DNA from: Lysobacter sp. HDW10
Lineage (GTDB): Bacteria; Pseudomonadota; Gammaproteobacteria; Xanthomonadales; Xanthomonadaceae
Assembly: GCF_011300685.1 (NCBI RefSeq)
Contig: NZ_CP049864.1
Span: 62,001 to 126,000, forward strand
Length of the DNA stretch: 64,000 nt
Direction: 5' to 3'
Shown here: piece by piece, positions 30,443 to 40,000 of the stretch
How positions within the stretch are numbered: position 1 is the first letter of the stretch
How the letters are laid out: each line of letters opens with the position of its first letter
Program-made: the position numbers and the translations under genes
The notes under the pieces: generated by a model
Told to the model about the DNA's origin: nothing
Databases searched by the model: none
What the model saw: only the letters and a program-made list of their open reading frames with translations

Positions 30443-32842
30443 CTAGGATACCTTGCGCGTCAAGCGCGAGCGGGATAAACGCAGGGCGTTCAGGGTCACA
30501 ATCAGCGAAGACACCGCCATCCCGACCGCCGCCATCCACGGCGTCACCCAGCCCATCGCCGCAATTGGCAAGGCGACCACGTTGTAGGCCAAGGCCCAAA
30601 ACAGGTTCTGCGCAATGATTTTGCGCGTCGCGCGCGCCAATTCGATGGCACGGGGCAATTTCTCGAGTTGGGTGCCGGACAGCACCAAATCGGCAGCCCG
30701 CTGCGCGATGGCGGCACCCTCGCCCATGGCCACTGAGACGTCCGCACCGGCCAATACCGGCGCGTCATTGATACCGTCACCCACCATGCCCACGACATGT
30801 CCGAGCGCCTGCAAATTACGCGCCCGCATCAGTTTGTCTTCCGGGGTTTGTCTGGAGGCCCAGGCATCAATGCCCAATGCTTTTGAAATCTCGGCAACCT
30901 TTGCTTCAGCGTCGCCACTCGCCAAGTGCAGTTTGATGCCTTGCGCGTGGAGTTGACTCAAGGTTTCTCGCGCATCGTTGCGCGCGGTTTCGCCAAGTTC
31001 GAAGCTTGCAATGACCTCGCCGTCCAAAGACAACCACAGCTTGCCGTCATCTGCCTGACGTCCGCGCGTGACAAAGTTGGAATGACCAATTGACAGCGCA
31101 TGCGCACCCACGCTCCCCATCACACCCGCACCCGGCACAACTTTGACGTTGCGCGCGAACAAGCCTTGATCAAACGGTCTGAAGGCCAGCGCAATCGGAT
31201 GACCACTGCCTTGTTCAAGTGCCGCCACCCACGCCAACACCTCTGAGCGATCGAATCCGGAAGCAATTTCGACTTTTGTCAGTGTGGGCACACCGGTGGT
31301 GAGTGTGCCTGTCTTATCGAAAATGACATCGGTGACGCGCGACAGGCGCGTCAAGGCATCTGCACTCAGCGGCAATACACCCAGCTTCGACAATCGTCCG
31401 TTCGCCGCTGCAAGTGCAGCCGGAATGGCCAACGACAACGCGCATGGACAACTCACTACCAAGACGGCAAGCATCACTTCAAATGCGCGTTCCGGCGCAT
31501 GGATGCGCCACAACACATACACCGCACACGCGGCAATCACGAGTGCAACGACAAACCATGCGGCGATCTTGTCTGCGAACTCAGCAAGCTTCGGACGATG
31601 CGCTTGTGCGCGTTCAACCAATGCAGTGAGTTGCGAGATCCGCGTGGCTGTTCCGGTATGCGTCACCCTCAGTCGTGCGGGTGCGTCTGCACACATCGAG
31701 CCTGCCAGCACCGCGTCGCCTGCGGCTTTACGCACGGGCGCTGACTCTCCTGTGAGCAGACTTTCCGAGAACGCAGCGCTTTCGTCCAATAAGACACCAT
31801 CCGCCGGCACCACTTCCCCGGTGGATACAGCCACGATGTCATCCGTATTCAACTGCGACACAGGCACTTGGGCACGATGCACACGCCCTTCGTCGTCTTC
31901 CGTTTCCAAGGTTGCAAATCTTGGACGCGCGCGTGCGAGTGCGTCCACTTGTGCTGAAGCGACATTGCGCACGCTTTGTTCGAGCATGCGCGCAACCAGC
32001 AACAAGAACACAAACATGACTGCAGCGTCGTACCACACATGCGGTCCGCCGCGCACCGTTTCCCAGGCGCTGGCACCCCAGGCCAACACCGTTGAGAGCG
32101 ACACCAAGGTGTCCATGCCGGGTCGATGGCTTCGCAGCTCGCGCGATGCACCGGACAAAAACGGCCAGCCCGCCCAGAACACAACGGGTGTCGACACCAA
32201 GAACGTAATCCAACGGAAGAAGTCGCGCGTCGGCACGGGCATCTCGTTGTTTACGTCTAGATAGAGCGCTTCCGCAAACATCATGGCTTGCATACTGGCC
32301 AAACCGGCGATGCCAATGCGGATCAGCCAGAGATTCCGTTGCTTGCGTCGCGCCTCTTCGCGTTCGACGCCAGCGGCCAAATACGGGCGGTAGCCAAGCG
32401 CGTTTAGGCGTGCAAGTAAACGTGATAGCTGCGTCTTTTGCGTATCCCAAACGATGCGAACGCGCCCGGTCACGGCATTGGCACTGACGGATTGCACACC
32501 GGGTTCTTGCATCAATGCGCGATCGATCAGCCACGCACAGGCCGCGCAATGCATGCCATCGGTCAGCACCGTCATTTCCCGACCTTCACTGACATCACGC
32601 GCGTGTTCGCGCTGCACCTCTTCGCGATCCCACACGCCTAAATCAGCTGGTGTTTCGTCGATGCGCGGTGCAGGTGCCGTGCGCAATTGATAGTACGCAT
32701 CCAAGTGCGCATCTCGAATCCACTGCGCGGCCGTGGCGCACCCGTTGCAACAGAATACTTGCGGCTTGCCTTCAATCGCTGCGCGCACTGGGGATGCGCC
32801 CACGCGTTCATCGCAGTGGAAACACCGATCAGACGCAACCAT
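30443..32842 (-). CDS. ccoI: Copper-translocating P1B-type ATPase CcoI/FixI
   Basis: CcoI exports copper to the periplasm for cbb3 oxidase metallation. The 799-residue protein has an N-terminal cysteine cluster (CFHCDERV and FCCNGC), a heavy-metal-associated domain with GMHCAACAWLID (about residue 96), the ion-binding CPC in VVSCPCALSLA, the phosphorylation motif DKTGTLTTG and the ATP-binding hinge GDGINDAPVLAGADVS. Position between ccoH and the ccm block supports CcoI rather than a detoxification CopA. ccoS, its usual partner, lies after the ccm genes. Confidence 0.94.
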   Translation of the reverse strand: MVASDRCFHCDERVGASPVRAAIEGKPQVFCCNGCATAAQWIRDAHLDAYYQLRTAPAPRIDETPADLGVWDREEVQREHARDVSEGREMTVLTDGMHCAACAWLIDRALMQEPGVQSVSANAVTGRVRIVWDTQKTQLSRLLARLNALGYRPYLAAGVEREEARRKQRNLWLIRIGIAGLASMQAMMFAEALYLDVNNEMPVPTRDFFRWITFLVSTPVVFWAGWPFLSGASRELRSHRPGMDTLVSLSTVLAWGASAWETVRGGPHVWYDAAVMFVFLLLVARMLEQSVRNVASAQVDALARARPRFATLETEDDEGRVHRAQVPVSQLNTDDIVAVSTGEVVPADGVLLDESAAFSESLLTGESAPVRKAAGDAVLAGSMCADAPARLRVTHTGTATRISQLTALVERAQAHRPKLAEFADKIAAWFVVALVIAACAVYVLWRIHAPERAFEVMLAVLVVSCPCALSLAIPAALAAANGRLSKLGVLPLSADALTRLSRVTDVIFDKTGTLTTGVPTLTKVEIASGFDRSEVLAWVAALEQGSGHPIALAFRPFDQGLFARNVKVVPGAGVMGSVGAHALSIGHSNFVTRGRQADDGKLWLSLDGEVIASFELGETARNDARETLSQLHAQGIKLHLASGDAEAKVAEISKALGIDAWASRQTPEDKLMRARNLQALGHVVGMVGDGINDAPVLAGADVSVAMGEGAAIAQRAADLVLSGTQLEKLPRAIELARATRKIIAQNLFWALAYNVVALPIAAMGWVTPWMAAVGMAVSSLIVTLNALRLSRSRLTRKVS

Positions 32843-32882
32843 TACGGTCGACTCGACAAGACGCGCGGTTGCACGTCACGCT

Positions 32883-33386
32883 TCACTTTGAAGGGGTCAG
32901 AGAAGGCTTGAGAAGTGTTGCCTGCTGCGCCATCGGCCATCGCCCGTCCAAGCGCCAAAAGCCATCGTCAGGCATCAGTTCGACCACCCAATCGTGCGTC
33001 ATCGGGAGATCAGTCTCGACCGCCCAGCCGGTGACGGTGCCTTTCAGTGTCAGCGCTTTGTCTTCCGAAGCGGACACTGGGTGGTGCAGTTTTAAAACCA
33101 AATCACGCGAGCGATCAAACTCGCCCGACGCAGGAATGACTTCGATGCGCTTGCCATCGAACTTGATCACCGCGGATAGATTCAACTGCACGGCTTGTTC
33201 AACGGGCCCTGTATTGGCCGTTTGAATTTGACCGGTGCGTTGCACTGCGTCAGAGACGCCATCGACGCCGCCTGCGTGGTTGGACGCCCAGATCAGGCCA
33301 CCCACCGCAAAGAATGACAAGAGCGGAATCGCCGTGATCATCCACACCATCGGCTCGCGCCAGGGCGAGCGCTTTTGCGTATTCAT
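32883..33386 (-). CDS. ccoH: cbb3 oxidase accessory protein CcoH/FixH
   Basis: A 167-residue protein with one N-terminal transmembrane helix (MVWMITAIPLLSFFAVGGLIW) and a periplasmic beta-sandwich domain of the FixH family. CcoH stabilises the CcoP-containing assembly intermediate of cbb3 oxidase. It overlaps the end of ccoG by four bases (33383-33386) and is 40 bases upstream of ccoI. Sequence similarity within this family is low; the call rests on length, topology and position in ccoGHI order. Confidence 0.87.
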   Translation of the reverse strand: MNTQKRSPWREPMVWMITAIPLLSFFAVGGLIWASNHAGGVDGVSDAVQRTGQIQTANTGPVEQAVQLNLSAVIKFDGKRIEVIPASGEFDRSRDLVLKLHHPVSASEDKALTLKGTVTGWAVETDLPMTHDWVVELMPDDGFWRLDGRWPMAQQATLLKPSLTPSK

Positions 33387-34921
33387 TCCATCTTTCCGAA
33401 GAAGCTACTTTTCACGACGGCTTGACTTGCGCCGTCTGCAGATTGCACTTTGAATTCCACCGCATGGCGCCCTTCAATCGCTTTCGGGCCATCCACAAGA
33501 AGCGGTGATTCGACCACATCACCAGCGGCAACATGCACAGGTTTCATCGCACGCAAATTCAGCGGTGCACCTTTTGCATCCAGCGACACCAGATAGTCTT
33601 GCGATACATCCGTCTTGTTCGCAATCTTCAAGGTGTAGCCGTTTTCCAATCCTGTGGCGGTTTCGCGATATAGCGCATTTCGATCTCGCAGGATGTCAGC
33701 AATCATCGTGCTTCGATTGGCGAGGCCATACGTAAACGCAGAGAGCAGACCGAGCAACAAGAGACCGTACACCCAAATGCGCGGACGCATCACTGTGGTG
33801 ACACCGCCATCAATGGCGTTCTGCGTTGTATTGCGGATCAGGCCATGTGGATAGCCCATCTTGTCCATCACTTCGTCACAGGCGTCGATACACGCGCCAC
33901 AGGCAATGCACTCGTATTGCAGGCCGTTACGAATATCAATGCCAACGGGACAGACCTGCACGCAAATCGTGCAGTCAATACAGTCGCCCAGCTCCTCAGT
34001 GCTGAACTTCGGCAATGGCAGTGCGACATCCGAATCAAAGGTGATGGTGCCTTTGGCATGCGCGCGATTGTCTGCCGCAGTCGGGTGCTGCGCGACGCGG
34101 AAGACGTAGTCGTACGCAGTGAGCTTGTCGAGCAAACCTCTACCGCGCTCTAGCACGCTACCCAGGCCACGCTTACGCGGGCCGCGCGGTTCGCCGCGCA
34201 TGGGGTCATAGGCAATGATCAAAGTATTGCGGTCAAACATTGCGCTTTGGAAACGCGCATAGGGACACATGTACTTGCACACTTGCTCGCGCAAGAAGCC
34301 GGCATTGCCCCAAGTGGCTAATGCATAGAACAAAACCCAGAAGGTTTCCCAGCCACCCCACTCGCCGTGCGGCAAACGCAGCGCCAATTCACGAATCGGT
34401 GTGAAGAAACCCACAAAGGTGAAGCCGGTCCACAACGCAAACACCAACCAAAGCACATGTTTGCTGGTTTTACGCACGATCTTGTTGCGGTTCCACGGAC
34501 CCGCATCCAACTTCATGCGTGCGTTGCGATCACCTTCCGTCCAGCGTTCCATCCAAAGGAAGGTTTCGGTCCAGACGGTTTGCGGACAGGCATAGCCGCA
34601 CCAAAGACGACCCGCGAGTGCCGTAAAGAAAAACAAGGCCATGCCCGCGATGATCAAAAGCAAAGCCAGCAAGGGGAAATCTTGCGGCCATAGCGTAATG
34701 CCGAAAATATGGAATTTGCGCGCCGGCATGTCGAACAACACGGCCTGGCGGCCACCCCAGGCCAGCCAAGGGAACAGGTAATACATGCCAAGCAGCACGA
34801 ACACCGCAATTCTTCGCAGCCTATCGAATGTGCCGCGCACATCACGCGGATAGACTTTGCGCTCGCTCACATAGTTGGAGAGGTTTTCTTCGTCCAACGC
34901 AATGTCGATCGATTTTTTCAC
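33383..34921 (-). CDS. ccoG: Cytochrome c oxidase accessory protein CcoG (RdxA/FixG)
   Basis: CcoG is a membrane iron-sulfur protein with cupric reductase activity that supplies Cu(I) for cbb3 oxidase. The 512-residue product has several transmembrane helices in its N-terminal half, a membrane-embedded CGYACPQTVWTE and KYMCPYARFQ, and two 4Fe-4S clusters in CIDCTICVQVCPVGID and CIACGACIDACDEV. The C-terminal part is a periplasmic Ig-like domain. The start is a GTG at 34921 with GGAAAA nearby. It lies downstream of the small unknown membrane protein gene. Confidence 0.95.
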   Translation of the reverse strand: MKKSIDIALDEENLSNYVSERKVYPRDVRGTFDRLRRIAVFVLLGMYYLFPWLAWGGRQAVLFDMPARKFHIFGITLWPQDFPLLALLLIIAGMALFFFTALAGRLWCGYACPQTVWTETFLWMERWTEGDRNARMKLDAGPWNRNKIVRKTSKHVLWLVFALWTGFTFVGFFTPIRELALRLPHGEWGGWETFWVLFYALATWGNAGFLREQVCKYMCPYARFQSAMFDRNTLIIAYDPMRGEPRGPRKRGLGSVLERGRGLLDKLTAYDYVFRVAQHPTAADNRAHAKGTITFDSDVALPLPKFSTEELGDCIDCTICVQVCPVGIDIRNGLQYECIACGACIDACDEVMDKMGYPHGLIRNTTQNAIDGGVTTVMRPRIWVYGLLLLGLLSAFTYGLANRSTMIADILRDRNALYRETATGLENGYTLKIANKTDVSQDYLVSLDAKGAPLNLRAMKPVHVAAGDVVESPLLVDGPKAIEGRHAVEFKVQSADGASQAVVKSSFFGKME

Positions 34922-34944
34922 TTGTTTTCCAGCGAGAGGCCGGC

Positions 34945-35232
34945 TTAAGAATCCAGCCTGTGGTTAAAACGACTTGAGGGGCGCAACAGCAACCAAGTAA
35001 ACAAACTTGATGCTGCCGTTGCGCTCCAGAACATGAAAAACCCGATCGTGTATCCGAAGCCACGCGACATCGGCATATCCGGGAAGGTCATGTCACGCAT
35101 GACGATCGGATCAACAAACGCAAAGAACACCATCGTACAAACGCCTGCAGCGAAAAAACTCGGCCACAAAATGGCGCCGATGCGTTGCGCCAATGGGCGC
35201 GGCGGATGATCGAACTGGCGTTCTGCTTCCAT
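34945..35232 (-). CDS. Small membrane protein of unknown function in the cbb3 operon
   Basis: A predicted 95-residue protein with two hydrophobic helices (AILWPSFFAAGVCTMVFFAF and GFGYTIGFFMFWSATAASSL) joined by a short loop VDPIVMRDMTFPDMPMSRG. I do not recognise a named family. ATG 35232 shares one base with the ccoP stop (TGATG), indicating coupled translation; a longer frame to 35274 lacks support. Position between ccoP and ccoG suggests a role in oxidase assembly or stability, which is inference only. Confidence 0.8.
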   Translation of the reverse strand: MEAERQFDHPPRPLAQRIGAILWPSFFAAGVCTMVFFAFVDPIVMRDMTFPDMPMSRGFGYTIGFFMFWSATAASSLFTWLLLRPSSRFNHRLDS

Positions 35233-36161
35233 CAATTCGCCTCTGCGTTGTTTGCCTGATGAGATATTGACCACACGTAGGCACCGACCACGCGCGTCCG
35301 AGTGTCACCCAACAATTCCAAGTGCGGCGGCATGATGCCGTGGCGTCCGTTTTGAATCGACTCGCGAATGGCCGCGGTTGAATCACCGTAGAGCCAGTCT
35401 TTGTCAGTCAAATCAGGTGCGCCGATGGCGGTATTGCCCTTGCCGTCTTTCATGTGACATGCAACACAGACGCCGTCATACATGGACTTGCCGTTCGACG
35501 CCATGAAGTTGTTCTTCATCAACGACGGATCTGACAAGGTGCGCACATAGGCCGCAACAGAGTCGACCGCATTCGGGCCACCCATGCCGGTCAAGACCGT
35601 ACCCCAAGGGGTCATCAAGCCTTCGCGACCCTTTTGAATGCTGACGAGAATATCTTCAGGCGTACCGCCCCACTTCCAAATGGTGTCGGTGAGATTGGGG
35701 TAACCGTTGGTTGCACCCTTACCCGAAGAACCGTGGCAGGTTGCGCAGTTGTTGGCAAAGATTGCGCGGCCCATTTTCACGGCCGTCGGATCTTTCGCAA
35801 TTTGATCGATCGACAATCCCTTGTAGGGCGCGAAGGCTTTATCAATCTTTGCGTCTTCAATCTTCTTTTGTTGATCGTGTTCGGATGCAGACGTCCACTT
35901 CGAGACGCCCTTGAAGTTACCGAAACCCGGATACCACACCAGGTAGCCAATCGAGAAGACGATCGTGAGCCAGAACAGAATGATCCACCAACGCGGCAAC
36001 GGCTTGTTGTATTCGGTGATGTCGCCGTCCCACACGTGACTGGTGTCTGTCGGTTTCGGATCGCCCGGGCGACGTTTTGCCGTCCACATCAGCAAAGCCG
36101 CGACGCCGACAATGTTGAGCGTCACCAAGAAGATGACGTAAATCGACCAACCCGTTGTCAT
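35232..36161 (-). CDS. ccoP: cbb3-type cytochrome c oxidase subunit CcoP (FixP)
   Basis: CcoP is the dihaem c-type subunit that carries electrons to CcoO/CcoN. The 309-residue product has two N-terminal transmembrane helices (residues 5-27 and 57-77) and two haem c sites, CATCH at residues 139-143 and CVACH at 232-236, each in a cytochrome c fold. The start overlaps ccoQ by four bases. Two N-terminal helices indicate the long form of CcoP found in many proteobacteria. Confidence 0.96.
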   Translation of the reverse strand: MTTGWSIYVIFLVTLNIVGVAALLMWTAKRRPGDPKPTDTSHVWDGDITEYNKPLPRWWIILFWLTIVFSIGYLVWYPGFGNFKGVSKWTSASEHDQQKKIEDAKIDKAFAPYKGLSIDQIAKDPTAVKMGRAIFANNCATCHGSSGKGATNGYPNLTDTIWKWGGTPEDILVSIQKGREGLMTPWGTVLTGMGGPNAVDSVAAYVRTLSDPSLMKNNFMASNGKSMYDGVCVACHMKDGKGNTAIGAPDLTDKDWLYGDSTAAIRESIQNGRHGIMPPHLELLGDTRTRVVGAYVWSISHQANNAEAN

Positions 36162-36310
36162 TGTGCGTCCCCTTCCGATCCTTCCAGCGGCAGTCGTGCC
36201 GCAGCATCAAATACTTCGCGACGTTTGGGACTCCAAACCCAGAACCAACCGGCCACAAATAAGACCAGCAAGACTAGGGAAATCACGCCCGACAGTGCAC
36301 CCGGACTCAT
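36158..36310 (-). CDS. ccoQ: cbb3-type cytochrome c oxidase subunit CcoQ (FixQ)
   Basis: Found by translating the gap between ccoO and ccoP. It encodes 50 residues with a single transmembrane helix ([20 protein letters not shown]) followed by the CcoQ-like [17 protein letters not shown] and an acidic end. CcoQ stabilises the link between CcoP and the core oxidase. Both ends show four-base ATGA overlaps, with the ccoO stop (36307-36310) and the ccoP start (36158-36161), which fixes the boundaries well. Confidence 0.95.
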   Translation of the reverse strand: MSPGALSGVISLVLLVLFVAGWFWVWSPKRREVFDAAARLPLEGSEGDAQ

Positions 36311-36993
36311 TTCGCACCTGCCGCAGCGGCGGCTGCATCATTGGCGCGATTTTGTGCACGTGCTTTGCCAAGCCCTTGCAGATAGGCCACGACCGCATCG
36401 AGTTCGGTCTTGCCCGCAAGCGCTTTCGGCACATTTTGAATATCAGCGTCGGTGTAGGGATCACCCAAGCGCTTCAGTGCGCGCATATGCGATTGCAACT
36501 GTTCGGCGTTCAAGGTGTTTTCTGCCAACCACGGGAAGGACGGCATGTTGGATTCTTGCACCAACGAACGCGGATCCTTCAAGTGTTCACGGTGCCATTC
36601 GTCGCTATAACGACCACCGACACGTGCAAGGTCAGGACCTGTGCGCTTGCTGCCCCATTGGAACGGACGGTCATAGACCGATTCACCTGCCAATGAGTAT
36701 TGGCCGTAGCGTTCGCTTTCGAAACGCAAGGTGCGAACCATTTGCGAGTGACAGTTGTAGCAACCTTCGCGCACATAAATGTCGCGGCCTGCCAACTGCA
36801 ACGCCGGATAGGGCTTTACACCTGGCAACGGTTTGATCGCTTCAGCTTGGAACATCATCGGCACGATTTCGGCCAAACCACCAAATGACACAGCGATGGT
36901 GATCAGGACCGCCAGCAAACCGACGTTGCGTTCGATCTTTTGGTGCGCGTTGGTACCGGCGACGTGCTCTGATTTTTTATCTTGTTTGCTCAT
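36307..36993 (-). CDS. ccoO: cbb3-type cytochrome c oxidase subunit CcoO (FixO)
   Basis: CcoO is the monohaem c-type subunit of cbb3 oxidase. The 228-residue protein has one N-terminal transmembrane helix (about residues 24-45) and the haem c site [10 protein letters not shown] (Cys78, Cys81, His82), with Met candidates for the sixth ligand near MPSFPWL. It starts 10 bases downstream of ccoN and overlaps ccoQ. Confidence 0.96.
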   Translation of the reverse strand: MSKQDKKSEHVAGTNAHQKIERNVGLLAVLITIAVSFGGLAEIVPMMFQAEAIKPLPGVKPYPALQLAGRDIYVREGCYNCHSQMVRTLRFESERYGQYSLAGESVYDRPFQWGSKRTGPDLARVGGRYSDEWHREHLKDPRSLVQESNMPSFPWLAENTLNAEQLQSHMRALKRLGDPYTDADIQNVPKALAGKTELDAVVAYLQGLGKARAQNRANDAAAAAAGAK

Positions 36994-37003
36994 GTTCTTA
37001 TCC

Positions 37004-38485
37004 TTAGGCCACGCGTGCGTCCGACGGATCGGGTTGCAACACCGGGTTCAGTACCGGTTTCGTCGCGGCGAAGGTCTTCCAAACGTTGTAGGCCATCAGC
37101 AGCATGCCTGCGACCACCAGCAAACCGCCGGCTGCGCGGACAAAGTAATACGGGTACGTGGCATTCAAGGCTTCGGCAAAGCTGTAGGTCAAGGTGCCGT
37201 CGGCTTTCGTTTGACGCCACATGAAACCTTGCATGATGCCTGCGATCCACATCGAAGCGATGTACAGCAACACGCCGATCGTGTGCACCCAGAAGTGCGT
37301 ATCGATGAGCTTCACCGAATGCATTTCTTTCTTGCCGACCAATTTCGGAATCAAGGCATAGATCGAACCGATCGAAATCATTGCGACCCAACCCAAGGCA
37401 CCTGCGTGAACGTGGCCCACGGTCCAATCGGTGTAGTGCGACAACGAGTTCACCGTCTTGATCGACATCATCGGGCCTTCGAAGGTCGCGATCATGTAGA
37501 AGCTGATGGCCACGATCAGGAATTTCAAAATCGGATCTGTGCGCAATTTATGCCACACGCCGGAGAGGGTCAGAATGCCGTTCATTGCGCCGCCCCAGCT
37601 CGGTGCGAGCAAGATCAGCGAGAACACCATGCCAACGGACTGCGCCCAATCTGGCAACGCGGTGTAGTGCAAATGGTGCGGGCCTGCCCACATGTACACA
37701 GCGATCAATGCCCAGAAGTGGACGATCGACAGGCGGTAAGAATAGATCGGCCGACCGGCTTGTTTCGGCACGTAGTAGTACATCATGCCGAGGAAGCCTG
37801 CCGTCAGCAGGAAGCCGACTGCGTTATGGCCGTACCACCATTGCGCCATGGCGTCGACGGCACCGGCGTACGCGGAGTACGACTTCATGCCGCCAGCCGG
37901 CATGGAAATGTTGTTCACGATATGCAGCAATGCGATGGCCAGGATGTAGCCACCGAAGAACCAGTTCGCCACGTAAATATGGTTCACGCGACGCTTGGCG
38001 ATGGTGCCGAAGAACAGCACGGCGTACGCCACCCAAACAATGGCAATGGCGATATCGATCGGCCATTCGAGCTCTGCGTATTCCTTACCTTGCGTATAAC
38101 CCAATGGCAAAGAAATCGCGGCTGCAACGATGATCGCTTGCCAGCCCCAGAACACAAAGGCCGCAAGCTTGTCTGAAATTACGCGCGTATGACACGTGCG
38201 CTGAACCACATCGAGACTGGTCGCGAACAACGCACACCCACCAAACGCAAAAATCACCGCATTGGTGTGCAAGGGACGCAGTCGACCATACGATAACCAC
38301 GGAATCCCCTCGCCCAAGGTCGGCCAGTACAGCTGGGCGGCGATAAACAGGCCGACGGTCATACCGACGATGCCCCAAATCACAGTGGCTATGGCGAATT
38401 GTTTGACGACTTTGTCGTTGTAATAGCCCAGTGGCGCAGCGTTTTTTGTCGCTGCCACGGGTGCTTCAGCGGATGCATTTGTCAT
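37004..38485 (-). CDS. ccoN: cbb3-type cytochrome c oxidase subunit CcoN (FixN)
   Basis: CcoN is the catalytic haem-copper subunit of the high-affinity terminal oxidase. The 493-residue protein contains about twelve transmembrane helices. Haem and CuB ligating histidines are in motifs such as [29 protein letters not shown] and [17 protein letters not shown], and [16 protein letters not shown] is diagnostic. It is the first gene of the cco cluster; a perfect FNR/Anr palindrome is centred about 70 bases upstream of its ATG. No strong Shine-Dalgarno is visible. Confidence 0.97.
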   Translation of the reverse strand: MTNASAEAPVAATKNAAPLGYYNDKVVKQFAIATVIWGIVGMTVGLFIAAQLYWPTLGEGIPWLSYGRLRPLHTNAVIFAFGGCALFATSLDVVQRTCHTRVISDKLAAFVFWGWQAIIVAAAISLPLGYTQGKEYAELEWPIDIAIAIVWVAYAVLFFGTIAKRRVNHIYVANWFFGGYILAIALLHIVNNISMPAGGMKSYSAYAGAVDAMAQWWYGHNAVGFLLTAGFLGMMYYYVPKQAGRPIYSYRLSIVHFWALIAVYMWAGPHHLHYTALPDWAQSVGMVFSLILLAPSWGGAMNGILTLSGVWHKLRTDPILKFLIVAISFYMIATFEGPMMSIKTVNSLSHYTDWTVGHVHAGALGWVAMISIGSIYALIPKLVGKKEMHSVKLIDTHFWVHTIGVLLYIASMWIAGIMQGFMWRQTKADGTLTYSFAEALNATYPYYFVRAAGGLLVVAGMLLMAYNVWKTFAATKPVLNPVLQPDPSDARVA

Positions 38486-38547
38486 TGCGTATCTCGATCC
38501 GGCGCAGTATCTATCGCATGATACTGCCCCATTTATAAAAAAGCTTC

Positions 38548-38561
38548 TTGATCTGTATCAA
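38548..38561 (-). promoter_or_regulatory. FNR/Anr-type binding site upstream of ccoN
   Basis: The sequence matches the consensus TTGAT-N4-ATCAA perfectly. A TATCAT hexamer on the minus strand (38518-38523) lies at nearly the spacing of a class II FNR promoter (24 bases after the site, where 22 is ideal). The site is 5 bases past the hemN stop codon, so the ccoN promoter begins right at the end of hemN. Confidence 0.85.
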
Positions 38562-38565
38562 TTAA

Positions 38566-39966
38566 TCAAAGTGAACGTGAATGCGTTGGCTTTTCAAGCG
38601 TCACGTTTTTGCTCAAATACCGGTCAAAACACATCGCAATGTTGCGCAGGAAAAAGCGGCCTTTGAGCGTGACGTGGATGCCACTTTCATCACGATGCAA
38701 GAGGCCATCCGCTTCAAACGCGGCCATTTGCGCGATTTCTTCGGCGAAATAGCGCTGTCCATCGATGTTGTGTCGCTTGGAGAGCGCATCAAGCGACACT
38801 TCGCCTTGACACATCAAGTTTTGAATCAAATCTGCACGAAGCTCATCGTCTTTGTCCAAGTTCATGCCTCGGAAGACGGGCAAACGATCTTCGTCGAGTG
38901 CGAGCTCCCAATCATTGAGATCACGCGGGTTTTGGCTGAAGGTTCCGCCGATCTTGCTAATCGCGCTGACACCAAAGCCAATGAGGTCTGTATTGGCGTG
39001 CGTCGTGTAGCCCATGAAATTTCGGTGCAAAGTCCCCGCTTCTCTTGCCTTCGCAAGGCTATCGCCGGGTAAAGCGAAGTGATCCATGCCGATGTAGACG
39101 TAGCCCGCGGCCGTCAAGGTTTCGATCGCACACCGCAACAGTTCCAATCGTGTGTGCGCCGTCGGTAGCAAGCTTGCATCCAGTTGTTTTTGCGGCTTGA
39201 ACAAGTGCGGCATATGCGCATAGCCGTACACAGCCAAACGATCGGGGCGAATCGCCAAGACTTCATCCAAAGTCTTGCGAAAACTTTCGACCGTTTGATT
39301 GGGCAGTCCGTAGATCAAATCCAGGTTCACGGACTCAAATCCGGAGGCGCGGCACGCATCGACAATGGCGCGCGTTTCTTCAATGGATTGCACGCGATTC
39401 ACCGCTTCTTGCACGGCCAAATCAAAATCCTGGACACCTAAGCTCGCGCGATTGAATCCAGCCTTGGCCAGCTTGAAGATGTCGTCCGGTTTGACGAATC
39501 GCGGATCCAGCTCGATTGAAATATCGCGGTCAGATGCGTTCGAGAAGTTGAACTGGTTGCGAAGCAAAGCCACCACTTCGTTCAATTGTTCGGGTGTCAA
39601 GAAATTGGGCGTGCCGCCACCGAAGTGCAGCTGCACCACTTCCCTGTCTTGATCGAAATGTTCCGCCAACAGCGCAAACTCTCGATAGAGTCGTTTGAGG
39701 TAGAGATCGGCCTTGGACTTGTCGCGCGTGATGATGCGATTGCAGCCGCAGTAGAAGCACGGTGATTCGCAGAATGGCACGTGGACGTAAAGCGATAGCT
39801 TTCGCGGAATCGGTTCGTCGTTGGATTGCGCGATAGCCGCGTAGAGTTCGGTCTGACCGAATGCATCCGTGAATCTTGGCGCCGTCGGATACGAGGTATA
39901 ACGCGGACCGGCCGTGTCATAGCGACGGAGCAATTCGGGATCAAAGCGTATTGGCGTGTCTTCCAT
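38566..39966 (-). CDS. hemN: Oxygen-independent coproporphyrinogen III oxidase HemN
   Basis: HemN is a radical SAM enzyme that decarboxylates coproporphyrinogen III to protoporphyrinogen IX without oxygen, feeding haem synthesis when air is scarce. The 466-residue product has the N-terminal GPRYTSYPTAPRF and the radical SAM cluster CESPCFYCGCN (CxxxCxxC), then LHFGGGTPNFL. The end of the start context carries no Shine-Dalgarno. A perfect FNR palindrome lies upstream at exactly the class II distance if transcription begins at the ATG. The gene precedes ccoN, matching haem supply with oxidase synthesis. Confidence 0.96.
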   Translation of the reverse strand: MEDTPIRFDPELLRRYDTAGPRYTSYPTAPRFTDAFGQTELYAAIAQSNDEPIPRKLSLYVHVPFCESPCFYCGCNRIITRDKSKADLYLKRLYREFALLAEHFDQDREVVQLHFGGGTPNFLTPEQLNEVVALLRNQFNFSNASDRDISIELDPRFVKPDDIFKLAKAGFNRASLGVQDFDLAVQEAVNRVQSIEETRAIVDACRASGFESVNLDLIYGLPNQTVESFRKTLDEVLAIRPDRLAVYGYAHMPHLFKPQKQLDASLLPTAHTRLELLRCAIETLTAAGYVYIGMDHFALPGDSLAKAREAGTLHRNFMGYTTHANTDLIGFGVSAISKIGGTFSQNPRDLNDWELALDEDRLPVFRGMNLDKDDELRADLIQNLMCQGEVSLDALSKRHNIDGQRYFAEEIAQMAAFEADGLLHRDESGIHVTLKGRFFLRNIAMCFDRYLSKNVTLEKPTHSRSL

Positions 39967-39970
39967 GCGA

Positions 39971-39987
39971 GCAGACTACGTGTCTGC
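39971..39987 (-). promoter_or_regulatory. Inverted repeat over the predicted hemN -10 region
   Basis: Arms GCAGAC and GTCTGC separated by five bases form a perfect dyad immediately upstream of hemN. It overlaps the hexamer expected to be the -10 element (TAGTCT, 39973-39978), so it could be an operator. It may also be chance. Confidence 0.35.
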
Positions 39988-40000
39988 GCTGGGAACCGCC

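Noticed and set aside
36833-38176. Open frame of 447 codons on the plus strand opposite ccoN and ccoO
   Set aside because: Composition is dominated by His, Arg and Gly, as expected from the complement of a membrane protein gene; ccoN and ccoO are certain.
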